A stretch of DNA of 64,000 nucleotides from Dillenia suffruticosa (taxonomy: Eukaryota > Streptophyta > Magnoliopsida > Dilleniales > Dilleniaceae): positions 6,882,001-6,946,000 of the forward strand of contig JAVTVX010000010.1 of NCBI GenBank assembly GCA_033439265.1. Direction: 5' to 3'. Made by a program: the position numbers and the translations under genes. Below are positions 45,979-57,118 of this stretch, one piece after another (position 1 is the first letter of the stretch; every line of letters starts with the position of its first letter). The notes beneath the pieces were generated by a model, which had not been told where the DNA came from, did no database searches, and saw only the letters and a list, made by a program, of their open reading frames with translations.

Positions 45979-46627
45979 TATAACTGTTATGACACTTAGG
46001 TAACGTGATGGGTATCCGTGACACTACCCGGTCAAGGCTCGAGCTCGAGCCTAGCTATTTCTATCTCGATCTCGAGACCGAGCCTAAGCTCGAGCCCAAA
46101 TGGTGTCGAGCTCGAAGGCTTGTCGGGCTACCCGACATTTATGAAATTACGTATATGCTCCTGCTTATTATTCTTGACTTTTAAAATTTTGAAGGATGGA
46201 AAGGTAATTTAGCTTTCATTTATCCTTTCTTTTTTGTCCGTTCATTTCTCATTCTTCTGGATCTCTCGAATCGAATTGCTCTCTCCTCTCGTGGTGACTT
46301 AGTAGAGCAGCATGGCTATTGTGTCCCCCATCGAAAATCAAGCTCCCATTTCTTATTCTTCTTGTGTCATCGCTGTAAGGGTTTTGCACTCTCTCCTCTC
46401 GATGGAAAGGTAAAATATCTCTCTCTCTCTCTCTCTTCTCTGTCTTGGGTTTTTGCAAGATTAGGGCTTTTGAGATTTTTTCCTTCTCCCTTAGAGTTTT
46501 GATGATTTCTTTGATGATTTGTTCTTCTCTCAGCTTGATCTAGCTTTCAAGTCTTCAATAGAGATTTGCAAAGTGCGACTGTGATTCATTGATGTCGTCG
46601 TCGCCAATCACCACTGCAAGAGAAGGT

Positions 46628-46663
<36 letters not shown>

Positions 46664-46956
46664 TTACTTAGCTTAGGTTTTAAATTCTTAGTCTAGGTGT
46701 GAGAACTTTAGGCCGAAGTACGAAGTGCGAAGATCTAGGTTTTTGCAAGATCTGCGAAGTACGAAGTATGTGTGAGAACTTTAGGTCGAAGTGTGTGCGA
46801 AACTTGACCTTGAGCTTCTCAATGATGCTTCGAGTCGAGCTCAAGCTCTAGAATTACGGGCTCGATGAGCTAGAGCTCGAGCTCACCTAAAGTTCATCAA
46901 GCTCAAGCTCTGGTACTGTGATACCCGAGCTCGACCCGGGTGTCATAACACCCCTA
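45979..46956. mobile_element. hAT-like non-autonomous DNA transposon, 978 bp
   Basis: Ends TATAACTGTTATGACAC (45979-45995) and, reversed, TAGGGGTGTTATGACAC (46940-46956): 17-bp inverted termini with four adjacent mismatches. Flanked by ATATTACC at 45971-45978 and 46957-46964, an 8-bp duplication as in hAT elements. The right terminus has the TAGGGGTG form common in that superfamily. Subterminal zones are packed with CTCGAGCTCGAG-type words, and the middle has two (CT)n runs (46419-46436, 46631-46660). No transposase. Confidence 0.7.
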
Positions 46957-46964
46957 ATATTACC

Positions 46965-47924
46965 CACGATATGTACATCACAAATATAATTTTTTCATAA
47001 TTTTTGGAGTATGTTTAGATCATGAAATTGAAGGTCAAAGTTTTTGGCGCTAATGGTATTCGAAATTTAAAATCTTAGATTTGTTGAATTATAGGACTAA
47101 TTGATCTATAAAAATAGCATAAATGTGTTTCTTGTGTGATGATCTACATTTCAACATATATATTGTGCATTGCTGTTGTTGGAAACTGGGTTTTCCACTA
47201 TGGTCATGAAGGGCCAAAATTTTGGACACTTGATTGGTGAAAATTAGGGATTCAATCTCTCAAAAATTGAGTTAAAAATGATTTTGGGGAATCCAATTTT
47301 ATTTTTTGGACCAAATCGCCTTAAAAAATAGGTTGAAAAAGCGTTTTCCGGTACTTAGGCCAAAAGACCCGGTTGCAGATTTGTCAGGCAAAGAAAAAGC
47401 ACTCCAAACCCGCGGGCATGTATGCTACACGCGCGAGGAGGCGCGTCATGCAAGCGGGGTGATGGAGAGAATTTAATGTGCACTAAGGTGCATGAAGGGC
47501 TTTGGAGGGACTGAGTCGGATCAGACCTGGATCATTGTTCGACCCATGTCTAGACCCGATTTGCGACCCAAGTTATGCGGATCAGGCGTGTGGGAGCACG
47601 TGAGGGATGTGCTGTGCGTCTGGCACATGTGCGAGACTGCTGCCAGCGCATGAGCTGCCCTACCAGCGTGTGGCAGCGCGTGGGTATCCCAACAGCATGC
47701 CTTGCTGCTCTGAATTAGATTTTTTCAATTTTCTGAGGGTTTCAGCTTTATATTTGTAACTTTTATGGGTTTTTGTATGCTGAATCCAAGTTCGAACGGT
47801 AAGATGAGATTTTGAGTTGTGATGTTTGGTGTTCATTGACTCATACGCTTACTTTAGAGTCTATATTCGAATCATTTGGAATTTTTTGATTCGAAATCTA
47901 CACAAAATATGAAAATAAATATCA
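46965..47924 (+). other. copia leader, continued
   Basis: Non-coding; aligns in reverse with 61720-62170 (for example GTTGGAAACTGGGTTTTCC with the reverse of 61820-61838). Includes a GC-richer island at 47390-47700 with CACGCGCGAGGAGGCGCG and CGTGTGGCAGCGCGTGG words, the counterpart of the islands at 27300 and 61040. Confidence 0.65.
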
Positions 47925-48780
47925 CTAAGTCACTAAAATCTCTCTTGATGCAATGAGAACTCTCGTATTAGATTTTTGTAAGGAGAATAAACTAAATGAT
48001 AAGATCTGCAAGATTTTATATTGGTAGATTCAGTTTGTTCTTGAGAAACAAAATCTATATGAGATTCTAAGACACGAGATTGTGGGCCTCAGGAAGGGTA
48101 CCACACCTCATGATAGACGGGATAAAGAGGATTATCATGCGTGGAAGAAAATGATAGCCAAGTTAGAACAATTCTCATTAACAACATGCACGATGACATG
48201 ATCCCGTTCTATAAGCATTATCCTATGGTAATGTTGGTTTGGCTTACCCTAAAAGAGCATTATAGTACTCTTTTCTGCTCTTAAGGTGAGGATACTGAAG
48301 AAAGGGGCTAATCATATAATGATGCAGCATTTGATTCAAATGTCGAGTATGATCATCGAGTTAAGGAATGCTGGCAAAACTATTTCGGATGAGGTTCAAG
48401 TATTGGGTGTGATTTAGTCTTTTACCTGATTCATGGAAGACCATGAAAACTTAAATCACGCATGATGAGAGTATTTGTACTTTTGTTGATGTAAGTAGGT
48501 ATAGTGAGTTCGAGGAGGAGCGCTTGGAGGTGAGTAAGTCGCATTCGGATCATGTTTATATTGCGGAGTCGAGTAAGAGCTCCCGTGGCATCAAACGAAT
48601 AGCACAAGCATGAGAAGAAGACCTAAAATCTAGGCAATAAGAAACCATTCGAGAAAACCAATAAAAAGGTACAAACGCGCATGAAGAAGGAGTTTAATAA
48701 GACCAATGCGAAGTGCTACATTTAAGGCAGAGTTGGTCATTTTGCTCGCTCGAGACGAGCAGAAGGAATGTCCTTCTTCT
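47925..48780 (+). pseudogene. gag: copia gag remnant
   Basis: Reads MRTLVLDFCKENKLND at about 47950, then FVLEKQNLYEILRHEI and TTPHDRRDKEDYHAWKK, parallel to the gag at 60001-60788. The zinc-knuckle region at 48712-48750 is degraded: its second Cys codon has become TAA and the last is lost (CYI.GRVGHFARS). Several frameshifts and stops. Confidence 0.75.
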
Positions 48781-49130
48781 TTGTGTGGTTTGAGGTTTGT
48801 CTCATTTATTATAATGCTCGCTGTTTTTTCTCTTTTGTGGATTAAAAACTCAGGAGTCACTGACCACGTAACTCAGGATAGGAGTACGTATATGGAGTTC
48901 TGTTAAATGAATCCTCGAGTTAGGAGGATTTATGTGAACAATGGAGTATTTGTTGTGGTCAGAGGGATCTGCACTTGCAAGTTGAAGTTACAAAGTCGTC
49001 GTTAGAAGGAATGTCCATGATGGATTGTATGTACTGGGTGCTACTTCTTCTAATGGTTTTCTTGTCATTCTTCTGTTGTCTTTGCATCTGATTGCGTATA
49101 TGATGATGTAAATGAGTGGTATAGTATAGT
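48781..49130 (+). pseudogene. pol: copia protease remnant, catalytic Asp lost
   Basis: LLWIKNSGVTDHVTQDRSTY at 48833-48895 is the region that reads LWIVDSGVTDHVARDRS in the sister element. The active-site Asp of DSG is Asn here, and a TAA follows MEFC. The C-terminal part is in other frames. Confidence 0.75.
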
Positions 49131-50010
49131 TGGATACATGGGGCAAGATAGGATGAACCTGTTAGTAGCAAGTGATCTGTTGGACCCGCTAACCATGTCC
49201 AGTCGTATTGCCTAAATGGCAAATTTATAAGAAATCCATTTGGCAACACAATGAGAGTTGTGACTCTATTGTAGATGGTCCACTCCGATATCTATGGCCC
49301 TATGGCATGAGAGTTTTGAAATGGAGCTGTGTACCTTATTATGTTCATCGACGATTATACGCGTTTCGGTTATATCTATCTATTTTCGCACAAGTCTGAG
49401 GCATTGCAATATTTCAGGAGGCTTATTAGTGAGATTAAAAATCAGTTCAACTTGAGAGTGAGACTCTCAGAATCGATCAGGGATACGAGTATTTGTCAGA
49501 ACTACACAGAGAGATTTATTTTGAGAAGAGTATTATGAGACAACTGACTATTTTTTCTACTTTTCAATATAATAGAATAGCTGAGAGAAGGAATAAGATT
49601 TTATTGGAGATAGTGAGATCTATGATGGCGCAAACAATTTGTTCATCTCCTATTAGGGAGATGTTTAATTGACTGCAGGCTACGTCCTCAATTGTATCTC
49701 ATTAAACTCCGTAGTTAGTACTCCATTCGAGCTTTGGATAGGGAAGCTGATCTTAGCCACTTGAGATCATGGGGTTGTGTCGCGTATGTTAACGATTTTT
49801 TGTATCTGCATGACAAGTTAGATCTGTGAGAAAAGAAATATATCTTTATAAAATATTTAGAATACTCTAGGGGGTATATGTTCTTAGATGAACAAATGGA
49901 CCATACTGTCATTGAGATTGACTCTCGTGATACCATATTCCATGAGAATAATTTCCTTAAGAGAGGTGAAATCAATCGGGACTTACCTTCTATGAGATGG
50001 ATGAACCTAG
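49131..50010 (+). pseudogene. pol: copia integrase remnant
   Basis: Integrase core recognisable by IMFIDDYTRFGYIYLFSHKS and EALQYFRRLISEIKNQF (49329-49465), with an IRDTSI-type second catalytic region and an AERRNKILLEIVRSMM segment at about 49577-49625 holding the Glu region. C-terminal domain: TPFELW-type, LDEQMDHTVIEIDSRDTIF near 49885-49935. Frames change repeatedly. This module is deleted from both sister elements. Confidence 0.8.
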
Positions 50011-50399
50011 TAGCTTAGGCGAGTCCAACGGTGGGACATATCTATTACGAATTTTGATCCAAGTAGGAGTGATCCATCTATAAGTGAAGAAATTCTCTCT
50101 CCTTATAAAAGTATCGACAACGCGTACTTAAACGTTGCTTCTTGAATGAGGATGAGCTCCTCATAGTGACCCTTGAGGATAATGAGAAATCTATAATGGT
50201 TCAAGAGGCTCTCGAGGGTTCTGTAAAAAACCATTTCTTGAAGGCCATAGCTGAAGAGCAAGGAGTGGATGAAAATTAATAGGGTGTGAGACCTAGTTGA
50301 TTTGCCTGAGGGCAGAATGACCATTGAGAATGAGTAAGTTCTCAAGCACCTAGTCGATTTGCCTAAGGGCAATAGGACCATTGAGAACTAGTAGGCTCT

Positions 50400-51760
50400 C
50401 AAGATCGAGAGAAAGGATGATGGCTAAATGGAGAGGTACAAAGACCGTCTGGTAACCAAAGGTTACACTTAGATTAAGAATGTTGACTGTCGGGGAGTTA
50501 TAGTCAATTTATCTCGAACTGTTTACTTTTAGTGATTGTCACGAATATGAATATGGAGTTACACCAAATCGACGTAAAGACCGCCTTCTGTAATGAAAGT
50601 TTGGATAAGGAGATCTGCATGGAATAACCCTCTTGATTCGTTCTAGTAGATCAAGTGGATAAGATCTATTGACTTTGGAAGTTGATATACAGCCTAAAAC
50701 TATCATCCAAATAGTGGTATATAAGATTTCACGAGAATGTGATATTTTATGGTTTTATAGTGATCGAGGATGATCATTGTGTCTATCTGATATGCTCCGA
50801 TTACTCTTTTGTGATCTTGTTCTTATATATGGGTAACGTTCTGTTGGTCGGGAGCAACAGAAAGAGTTTAATGACCATAAAATATGGTTATTGTCGAGTT
50901 TTGATGTAAATGACATGGGTAAGCCTTAATTCATTCTCGAAATTAGGATCCAAATAGATCGTTTAAAAATGATGTTGACTCTTTCACAAGAGTCCTACAT
51001 CAAGAACATTCTTGAACATTTCGAGATGAGCGATTGTAACCCTATAGATACTCTTATAACTAAAGATGAAGACATGAGCCTAGATAAGTGCCCTACCTAT
51101 AACTTAAGAAGAAATAGGGGGTTGAGTAGAATCTCTTATGCCTGTACAATGTGCAATCCAATGTATGCGATGAGACATAATGACCAGACATTTGTTTTGC
51201 GGTTAATTTGGTTAGTAGTTATCAATTGAATCCTTGAAAGGATTACAGGAGAGCATTGAAAAGGATTCTGAGATATCTCAAGAGAACTGCGAACCTTTTC
51301 TTGTATTTCGGAGGAGGTGATTTGCGTTTTATTGGGTATGCAGATGCCGACTGGGGGTAGCGATCTGGATAAACGCAAATTAACATCAACTTTTATCTTC
51401 TTGCTCAATAATGGTGCCATAACTTGGAGAAGTAAGAAGCAAATCTGTATATTTTTATCTACAATAGAGACTGAGCTTGTGGCATACTCAGTGGCAGTTG
51501 ATGAGAGTGTTTGGTTTCAAAAATTTCTAGATGATTTAGGGATTGTGGCAGATAGTGGGAAGTCAATGATAATTATTATGATAATCAGGTCACCATTGCC
51601 TACACCTGAAATTCTAAATATCACAGTAAAACCAAAGACATTAATACCAAATACCATTTTGTGAGAGATATCACCGAGAAGGGTATTGTGACGATTAAGT
51701 ACATTTTTATACATAGTATGATGATTGATCCTTTTACTAAACCTATTGTGAGAGATTTTT
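50400..51760 (+). pseudogene. pol: copia RT-RNase H remnant
   Basis: The RT start is barely readable. The catalytic region reads YMGNVLLVGSNRKSLM at about 50826-50875, so YxDD is YMGN and inactive. Then LTLSQESYIKNILEHFEMSDCNPIDTLI (50975-51060) and ISYACTMCNPMYAM. RNase H is in the frame 51317-51664: SDLDKRKLTS, FLLNNGAITWRSKKQ, STIETELVAYSVAV, then a broken catalytic segment. Confidence 0.82.
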
Positions 51761-51779
51761 TTGTGAGACATTCTTTTGT

Positions 51780-52947
51780 GAGACATGAAATTATTGGATT
51801 TAGTGTATTTTGACATTTGTCACTATGTACTAACTTTGATACTTCTTGAAATATATGACATGCGTGCATTATTAGGTCACAAGTTTATTTTTTACATTTA
51901 TCTATTGTTATATATTATGTGAAGTGTTATGATAAAAGATGTGTCAGGCAGGCGTGGTCGACTTTTTCACATGAGTGACCACCACCAACTCTGAGTGAAC
52001 GGGGACGAGACGATTTCTAATCGTAAGAGGCTTTGAGAGTAGTTAGAACATAAGTCGCCCTGATATGTGTTCAGGATGAAGTCATATGCGATATGACTAA
52101 CATGGATATACCCACATCCATGTTGTCTTTGAGTAACCAGATTTAAGATCTTAAATAATACCTGCATTTAGTGATATTGTCTCAAAGATACTCTTTTTGA
52201 GATCTTTGAGTAAAGTCTTATGTGTATACTAAGTCCCATAGCTGCACAATATTAGGAAAATCTAACATATACCCTTCTGAGAGATGAGAGAATAATACGG
52301 TGGCACATGTTTCATACCACGTGTGATAAAACTACCATGAGATAGTGAGAACTATTATTTGAGATGATAGTGTGATCATAATCTTTGTTCCCATTATGTG
52401 AAATCCGTGATTCATTGGGTGGGATCTCTTATACTTTTATTACTTTCGGTTATTTTTAGAAGTCTTGGTTCAATATTTGCTACTTTAGTTTGTTTACTTA
52501 TGAATTGAAAGATAAATTAAGGTTTAAGGGGCAGATTTAGGAAAGCAAATGAATTTAATATGATGGATTCGAGTTCGTGAAAAGGAAGACCAATCGGTAT
52601 TACATCATGGCGTAGTATTTACTGGTCGACCTGTTATGTTTAAACTTATTGAGATTCAAACATAATAGTGAATGCATAGTCGAACAGATTATTGAGGATA
52701 ACTTTCGATGAGAAAAGTGACTCGATGGATGTAAATGCATTGAGTTTGGGTACAATAAGTTCTTTTTTGTACTAATGGTGGTTTCTCGGTTATTCTAATA
52801 AATGTATCGAGAAGTTTTTGTTTGTAGATGTATTCGATAGCCGCACGACGCTCAATCATGTATGAAAGTTCAGCAGGGTAATGTAGAAGATCGCATGAAC
52901 TATGATCGCATAACGGATGTAAAATACCCTCGTGTGCAAATGGAAGA
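51780..52947 (+). other. conserved non-coding 3' block of the copia family
   Basis: Counterpart (opposite orientation) of 22867-24010 and 57119-58270. Recognisable words: GTCAGGCAGGCGTGGTCGAC near 51935, CGTAAGAGGCTTTGAGAG near 52021, CATGGATATACCCACATCC near 52102. No coding frame of note. Confidence 0.75.
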
Positions 52948-53383
52948 CGTTGGTAAATACCCACGAGGGCTATTTTAGTAATTTTTGGATAATGGGAGAA
53001 CTACCATTATCCCACTAACCATAACTCCCCATAATCATTTATGAGTATCAATAATCTTCTTAATGGTGAATTGAAGAATGAGAGAAATAGGGTTTGAATA
53101 TAAGCACACATCTCTAGAGAGAGATAGATATAGGGCCTAAAAGAAAATTCTGAGTATGGAATTTTGATGTTACTTTCGTTACCGGATTGAGGATTGAAAT
53201 GTCGTGAATCTGTGATGGTTGTTCGTTTTGTGATCACCATCCCGACTGTGAGATCGTCGAGAAAGGTATCGTAGTTCTCGAATTGTCTGTGATTATTCGT
53301 TGAGTTATACCCGAAAATTTGATCTTTTTAATTATTTCGAAAAACCTATCATGCTTCTGTGTGTGCATAAACTAAATCTAACA
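52948..53383 (+). repeat. 3' LTR (436 bp)
   Basis: Starts CGTTGGTAAATACC (TG changed to CG) directly after a short purine-rich AAATGGAAGA, and ends AATCTAACA before the CATAT duplication. Confidence 0.9.
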
Positions 53384-53388
53384 CATAT

Positions 53389-54110
53389 GACATATAATTT
53401 GTGATTAATTTCATTTCTCTTGGTTTTATAAGAGATGTAGATCATGTCATTCGAATAGTTTATGGCATTGACCTTTAACTTCTAATCAATTTCATTCTCG
53501 TGTTCGCAACCCTTTTCTCTTTCTCTTCTTCCTCTATCCTTGTCAACGATGAAGGCAGCTACAAGAAAAAGGAAGAGAGAAGATCATCAATTGTTTTTTC
53601 TAAAGAGAGAAAGAGAGACATTGCAGTCAATTAAAATATATGAATAGTAAAATTAGAATAAGAGATCCGTAAGTCACATTGTGAATTATTCTAATATTTC
53701 TATATAATATGAGTAATTATCCTAATGTAGCTATTAAATAAATTAGAATCAAAACTCAAACTTACTTTATTAATCTTAACTATTGCATTAACCGTCACAC
53801 TATATTGTTGTGTCATATGACTAATTTATTTGGATTTGGCAAGGTTGCAACATTTTGGTAGGTCGTAACTTGGATGTTAGTGGACCAAAGCAAAGTTACT
53901 CCATGCTATATTTGCGGTGAGGAGATTGCTTTTTTTTTTTTTTTTTTTTTTATAGAGATTTGAATCCTAAATTATGAGTTTGAAAAAAAGGGAGTCGTGA
54001 CAATTGGATTATTCCCTTGGGGCGTAAGGAGATTGCTTTTACTAGGTCTAGGGCAGCATTAAGTGAACGTCTTCCAAAAATGGTTTAGATTCCTTTTTCT
54101 TTCTCGATAT
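53389..54110. other. duplicated flank, copy B, end; no gene
   Basis: Aligns with 9130-10440: AAGGCAGCTACAAG... near 53550 with 9350, and GGACCAAAGCAAAGTTACTCC near 53883 with 10331. The alignment fades after about 54100, next to the purine-rich repeat. Confidence 0.65.
53934..54027 (-). mobile_element. SINE-like retroposon, about 94 bp, with 13-bp duplication
   Basis: Flanked by GGAGATTGCTTTT at 53921-53933 and 54028-54040. On the minus strand it ends in a poly-A run and contains GGATTCAAATCTC, close to the tRNA B-box pattern GGTTCGANTCC. Copy A has the site once (10362-10376, GAAGAGATTGTTTTTAC). Confidence 0.65.
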
Positions 54111-54111
54111 A

Positions 54112-54143
54112 TTAGGAGGGTTTTGGCCGCACAAGGTGCGGCC
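54112..54143 (-). other. hairpin plus CTAA end, possible Helitron 3' terminus
   Basis: GGCCGCAC-AAG-GTGCGGCC at 54125-54143 is a perfect 8-bp stem with a 3-nt loop. On the minus strand it is followed, 9 nt further, by CTAA and then T, as in Helitron 3' ends (hairpin, then CTRR, inserted before T). The 5' end is not identified. Confidence 0.35.
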
Positions 54144-54149
54144 TTGGTC

Positions 54150-55640
54150 CAAGTTTTTTTTTCTTCTTATATGCATTATAATTATTAAAAGAAAATAGTG
54201 AAGAGTGAAAAAAAAATTAAAAAAGAAAAAGAAGAAACCAAAAAAAAAAGTAGTAAAAAAAATGGAATAGGGGGAAACGGGTAACAGGGGAACCCTAAAA
54301 AAAAAAGAGTGAAAAAAAGAAGGGTGAAGGGTGTAAAAAAAAAAAAGAAACCCAAAAAAAGTTTTTTTTTTTTTTTTTTTTTTTAAAAGAGAAATGGTGA
54401 AAGTGAAAAAAAAAAAGAAGCAAAAAAAAAAAGAAAAAAACTGAAGGGTAAAGGATGAAAAAAAAAAGAAATCCCAAAAACAGGAACAGTAATAAACTGT
54501 TCCCATCCAATGTGGCAATTCCTCCCAACTCCCCCTCCCCACTTGTTTTTTTAAAAATATCTTGTATGGTGTGAAACTGTACAAGTACACCGTTTTTTAT
54601 TGGAGGATATTTTAATAAATTAGACAATAAAAAAAGACATAAAAAAAGGAAATGACTCAAAAAAATCAAATTTCATCAAGAGACATCAAGAGGAGGAGGG
54701 AGTTCCAAAGAGAGTTGCGAAAAACAGTGAAACTCATCAAAAAAAGAAGTGAAAAAAAACGGAGAAAGAATAAGAGATAGATTAATAAGGAAAAAAGGAT
54801 GAATGAAGAAAAAAAAGAAGTAAAAAAGAAAAAGTAGAAAGCAAAAAAAAAAAAAAAAGAATAGTAGCAAACCGGTAATAGTGGAACAAAAAAAAGAGTG
54901 AAAAAAAAGAAGAGCAAAGGATGGGAAAAAAGAGAAGTAAAAAAAAAGAATAAGAAAAGACCCAAAAAAAAAAAGGGAAGGCGAAGGGTGGGAAAAAAAA
55001 GAAGTAAAAAAAAGAAGCAAAAAAAAAAGAAAAAAAAAAAGAATAGTATCAAACCAGTAATAGTGAAAACTAAAAAAAAAAGTGAAAAAAAGAGTGAATG
55101 ATGAAAAAAAAGAAGTAAAAAGATAGGAACAGTAGCAATCGGTAATAGTGAAACTCGAAAAAAAAAGGAGCGAAAAAAAAGAAAGATGAAAAAAAGAAGA
55201 AGAAATCCAAAAAAAAAAAAGAAACGGTGAATGGTGAAAAAAAAAAGAAGTAAAAAAAAAAGAAGCAAAAAAAAAAGATAAACAGATAAAAAAAACAAGT
55301 AAAAAGAAAAACAGTAATAAACTGGTAATCATGGAACCCATAAAAAAAGAGTTAAAAAAAAAAGAAGAATATAGGTTGGAACAAAAAAGAAGTAAAAAAA
55401 AAAAGGAAGAAAAAGAAACCCAAAGAAAAGTTAAAAAAAAAAAGAAGGGGAAAGTGTGAAAAAAAAGAAGAAAAAAAATGAAAAATGAGTGAAAAAAAGT
55501 AAAAAAAGAAAAAGAAAAAGAAACCTAAAAAAAGAGAGAGAACAGTTGCACACTATTCCCATCCGACCCGGCACATCCTCCCATAACCCCTCCTCCCCCA
55601 CTTGTTCTTTTCTATAATAATAAGAAAAAAGAAACAAAAA
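54150..55640. repeat. purine-rich minisatellite-like tract
   Basis: Nearly 1.5 kb in which the plus strand is mostly A and G (AAAAAAAGAAG, GTGAAAAAAAG, AAGAAGTAAAAA). A motif near AGTAGCAAACCGGTAATAGTG recurs at about 54270, 54865, 55045, 55130 and 55310. A block of about 75 bp with CTGTTCCCATCCAA...CCCCCTCCCCACTTGTT (54480-54555) is repeated near 55550-55610. The long minus-strand frames here are artefacts of the pyrimidine-rich complement. Confidence 0.8.
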
Positions 55641-56667
55641 AGGGTAAATATGTAAAAGGGTAAATATGTAAAATTCAGGTGGGGGCAGATGCCCATTGCG
55701 CCCCTGCCACAGTGTGTAAGGGTAGTGTGTTGGGTCTCAGCAGCGGAATTCAAGGCTTTATTAATAAAAACATCATTGGTGTATACATTCAATGTTGTTG
55801 GCCTTGTTTGCTCCTTGCCAATATAAATTTTGTTGCTATTTAGTTGCATATTTATCATTCACTACCATCTTTGTTTGCTAATTGCTGTTATAAATTTTGT
55901 TGCTTATTCAATCATTCACCACTATCTTTTGCCTATTGCCTATTGCCCAAACTCGTGGTAAACTTGCTCGACTTTAGTGGCTGAGGGAAAGGTTTCACAT
56001 AAGCTTGTTTTGCTAAAGTAGTTTTTTTTCCCCCCCTTACGTGGTTAAAGATGGTAGTCTAGTCACACTTCATTCGCTTCTCCTTTTTCATTTTTTTGCT
56101 AGAGTTTTTTTTGGGGGGGGGGGGGAAGAGAAAGGTCACATGATCTATGTACAAGGATATGACAAAACATTCTGTTGGCACAACCTGCACCCAAGTTCTT
56201 TGATTTGGAGATGGAACGCCTTACAACTCTGCCAAATGCACTTAAACCTTGATCACTATTTTCTTTTATCTATCTTCTTTTTATGTTTTTCTTTTTTTCC
56301 TTTATTTTAAGCTAACTTTCCATGAGGAAGCTTGTGATGTGCCTCACAAAAGTTGATTGAGTGGGACGTTGCATGCCCTTATTTCATAAGGGTGAAGTGA
56401 CGAAGGAAACACGGTATAGTGCATTGAAAGAAAAAAAAATTATATATCCAGCAATATAGCATGGGTCCATAGCCTTGTATGCATAAAAAAAAATGATGAA
56501 ATCAAGATAAATAACCCTATGATCTTCTAGAAGCTATGAGGCACAAAAGCCTAAAAGGCGATGGCCTGTAGTATTAGACTTGGACATGTGAGACCATTAT
56601 TGGTTCAATGTTGTAGGTTGGGCATTTGCACCCCCTTGGTCAAGGCTTACCAAGAGAGTTAACATTT
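55641..56667. other. spacer, no supported gene
   Basis: Non-repetitive to moderately AT-rich. Contains a poly-G run near 56116-56126, and TAAATATGTAAAAGGG duplicated in tandem near 55645-55670. The frame 56041-56310 has no recognisable domain. Confidence 0.45.
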
Positions 56668-56672
56668 ATTCT

Positions 56673-57118
56673 TATTTGAATTTATATGTACATACACATG
56701 CGGAAGTGTGCGAAATTTTTAGAATTATAAAAGATTAGAGTTTTCGGGCATATCTCAAAAAGTAGATTGCAAAAAATCTGAGAAACCACGAACCTCGATC
56801 AAATGACCTCGCCGTCGGGATGATAATCACGAAAGTCGAGCTATCACCGCAGTACCACGACACCGCAATCGAAATCCGGTGACAAATTATTTTCACAGAA
56901 TTTTCTCCCTCTCTCTCTCAATTGTGCCTCCACAATTCTTTTTTGCAAAGAAGAAAAATTGTTTTCTTCCTAGGGTTTGCCCTAATTTTCATATACCTCC
57001 GTCACCACAAATGTTAGGGAATTCAAATCCCATCAGTTACCATTTATGCATATGGAAAGTGAAAAAATTTCCATTCTCCAACTATGGATAGTGCCCCACG
57101 TGGGTATTAATTCTTTCA
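56673..57118 (-). repeat. 3' LTR (446 bp)
   Basis: Begins TATTTGAATTTATATG (TGTTGG in the partner) and ends ATTCTTTCA. The next bases, TCTCTTACTTGCAC, are the complement of the polypurine tract. Confidence 0.9.

Larger units (their letters stand above)
45426..53383 (+). mobile_element. Ty1/copia retrotransposon, 7958 bp, TSD CATAT, with nested hAT-like insert
   Basis: LTRs 45426-45861 and 52948-53383 (436 bp each), perfect CATAT duplications (45421-45425 and 53384-53388), primer binding site at 45863-45873. Order: leader (interrupted by a 978 bp element), gag, protease, integrase, RT, RNase H, 1.15 kb non-coding block, 3' LTR. It is the only one of the three related elements that keeps integrase, but it is full of stops and shifts. 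The paralogous empty site is at about 9120 (AGCAATTCAATGTAAAACATAATTTG). Confidence 0.93.

Noticed and set aside
54048..55341. Long minus-strand open frames of 124-221 codons, rich in Phe, Leu and Ser
   Set aside because: They arise from the pyrimidine-rich complement of the purine tract; stops are rare in such sequence and no domain or start context supports them.
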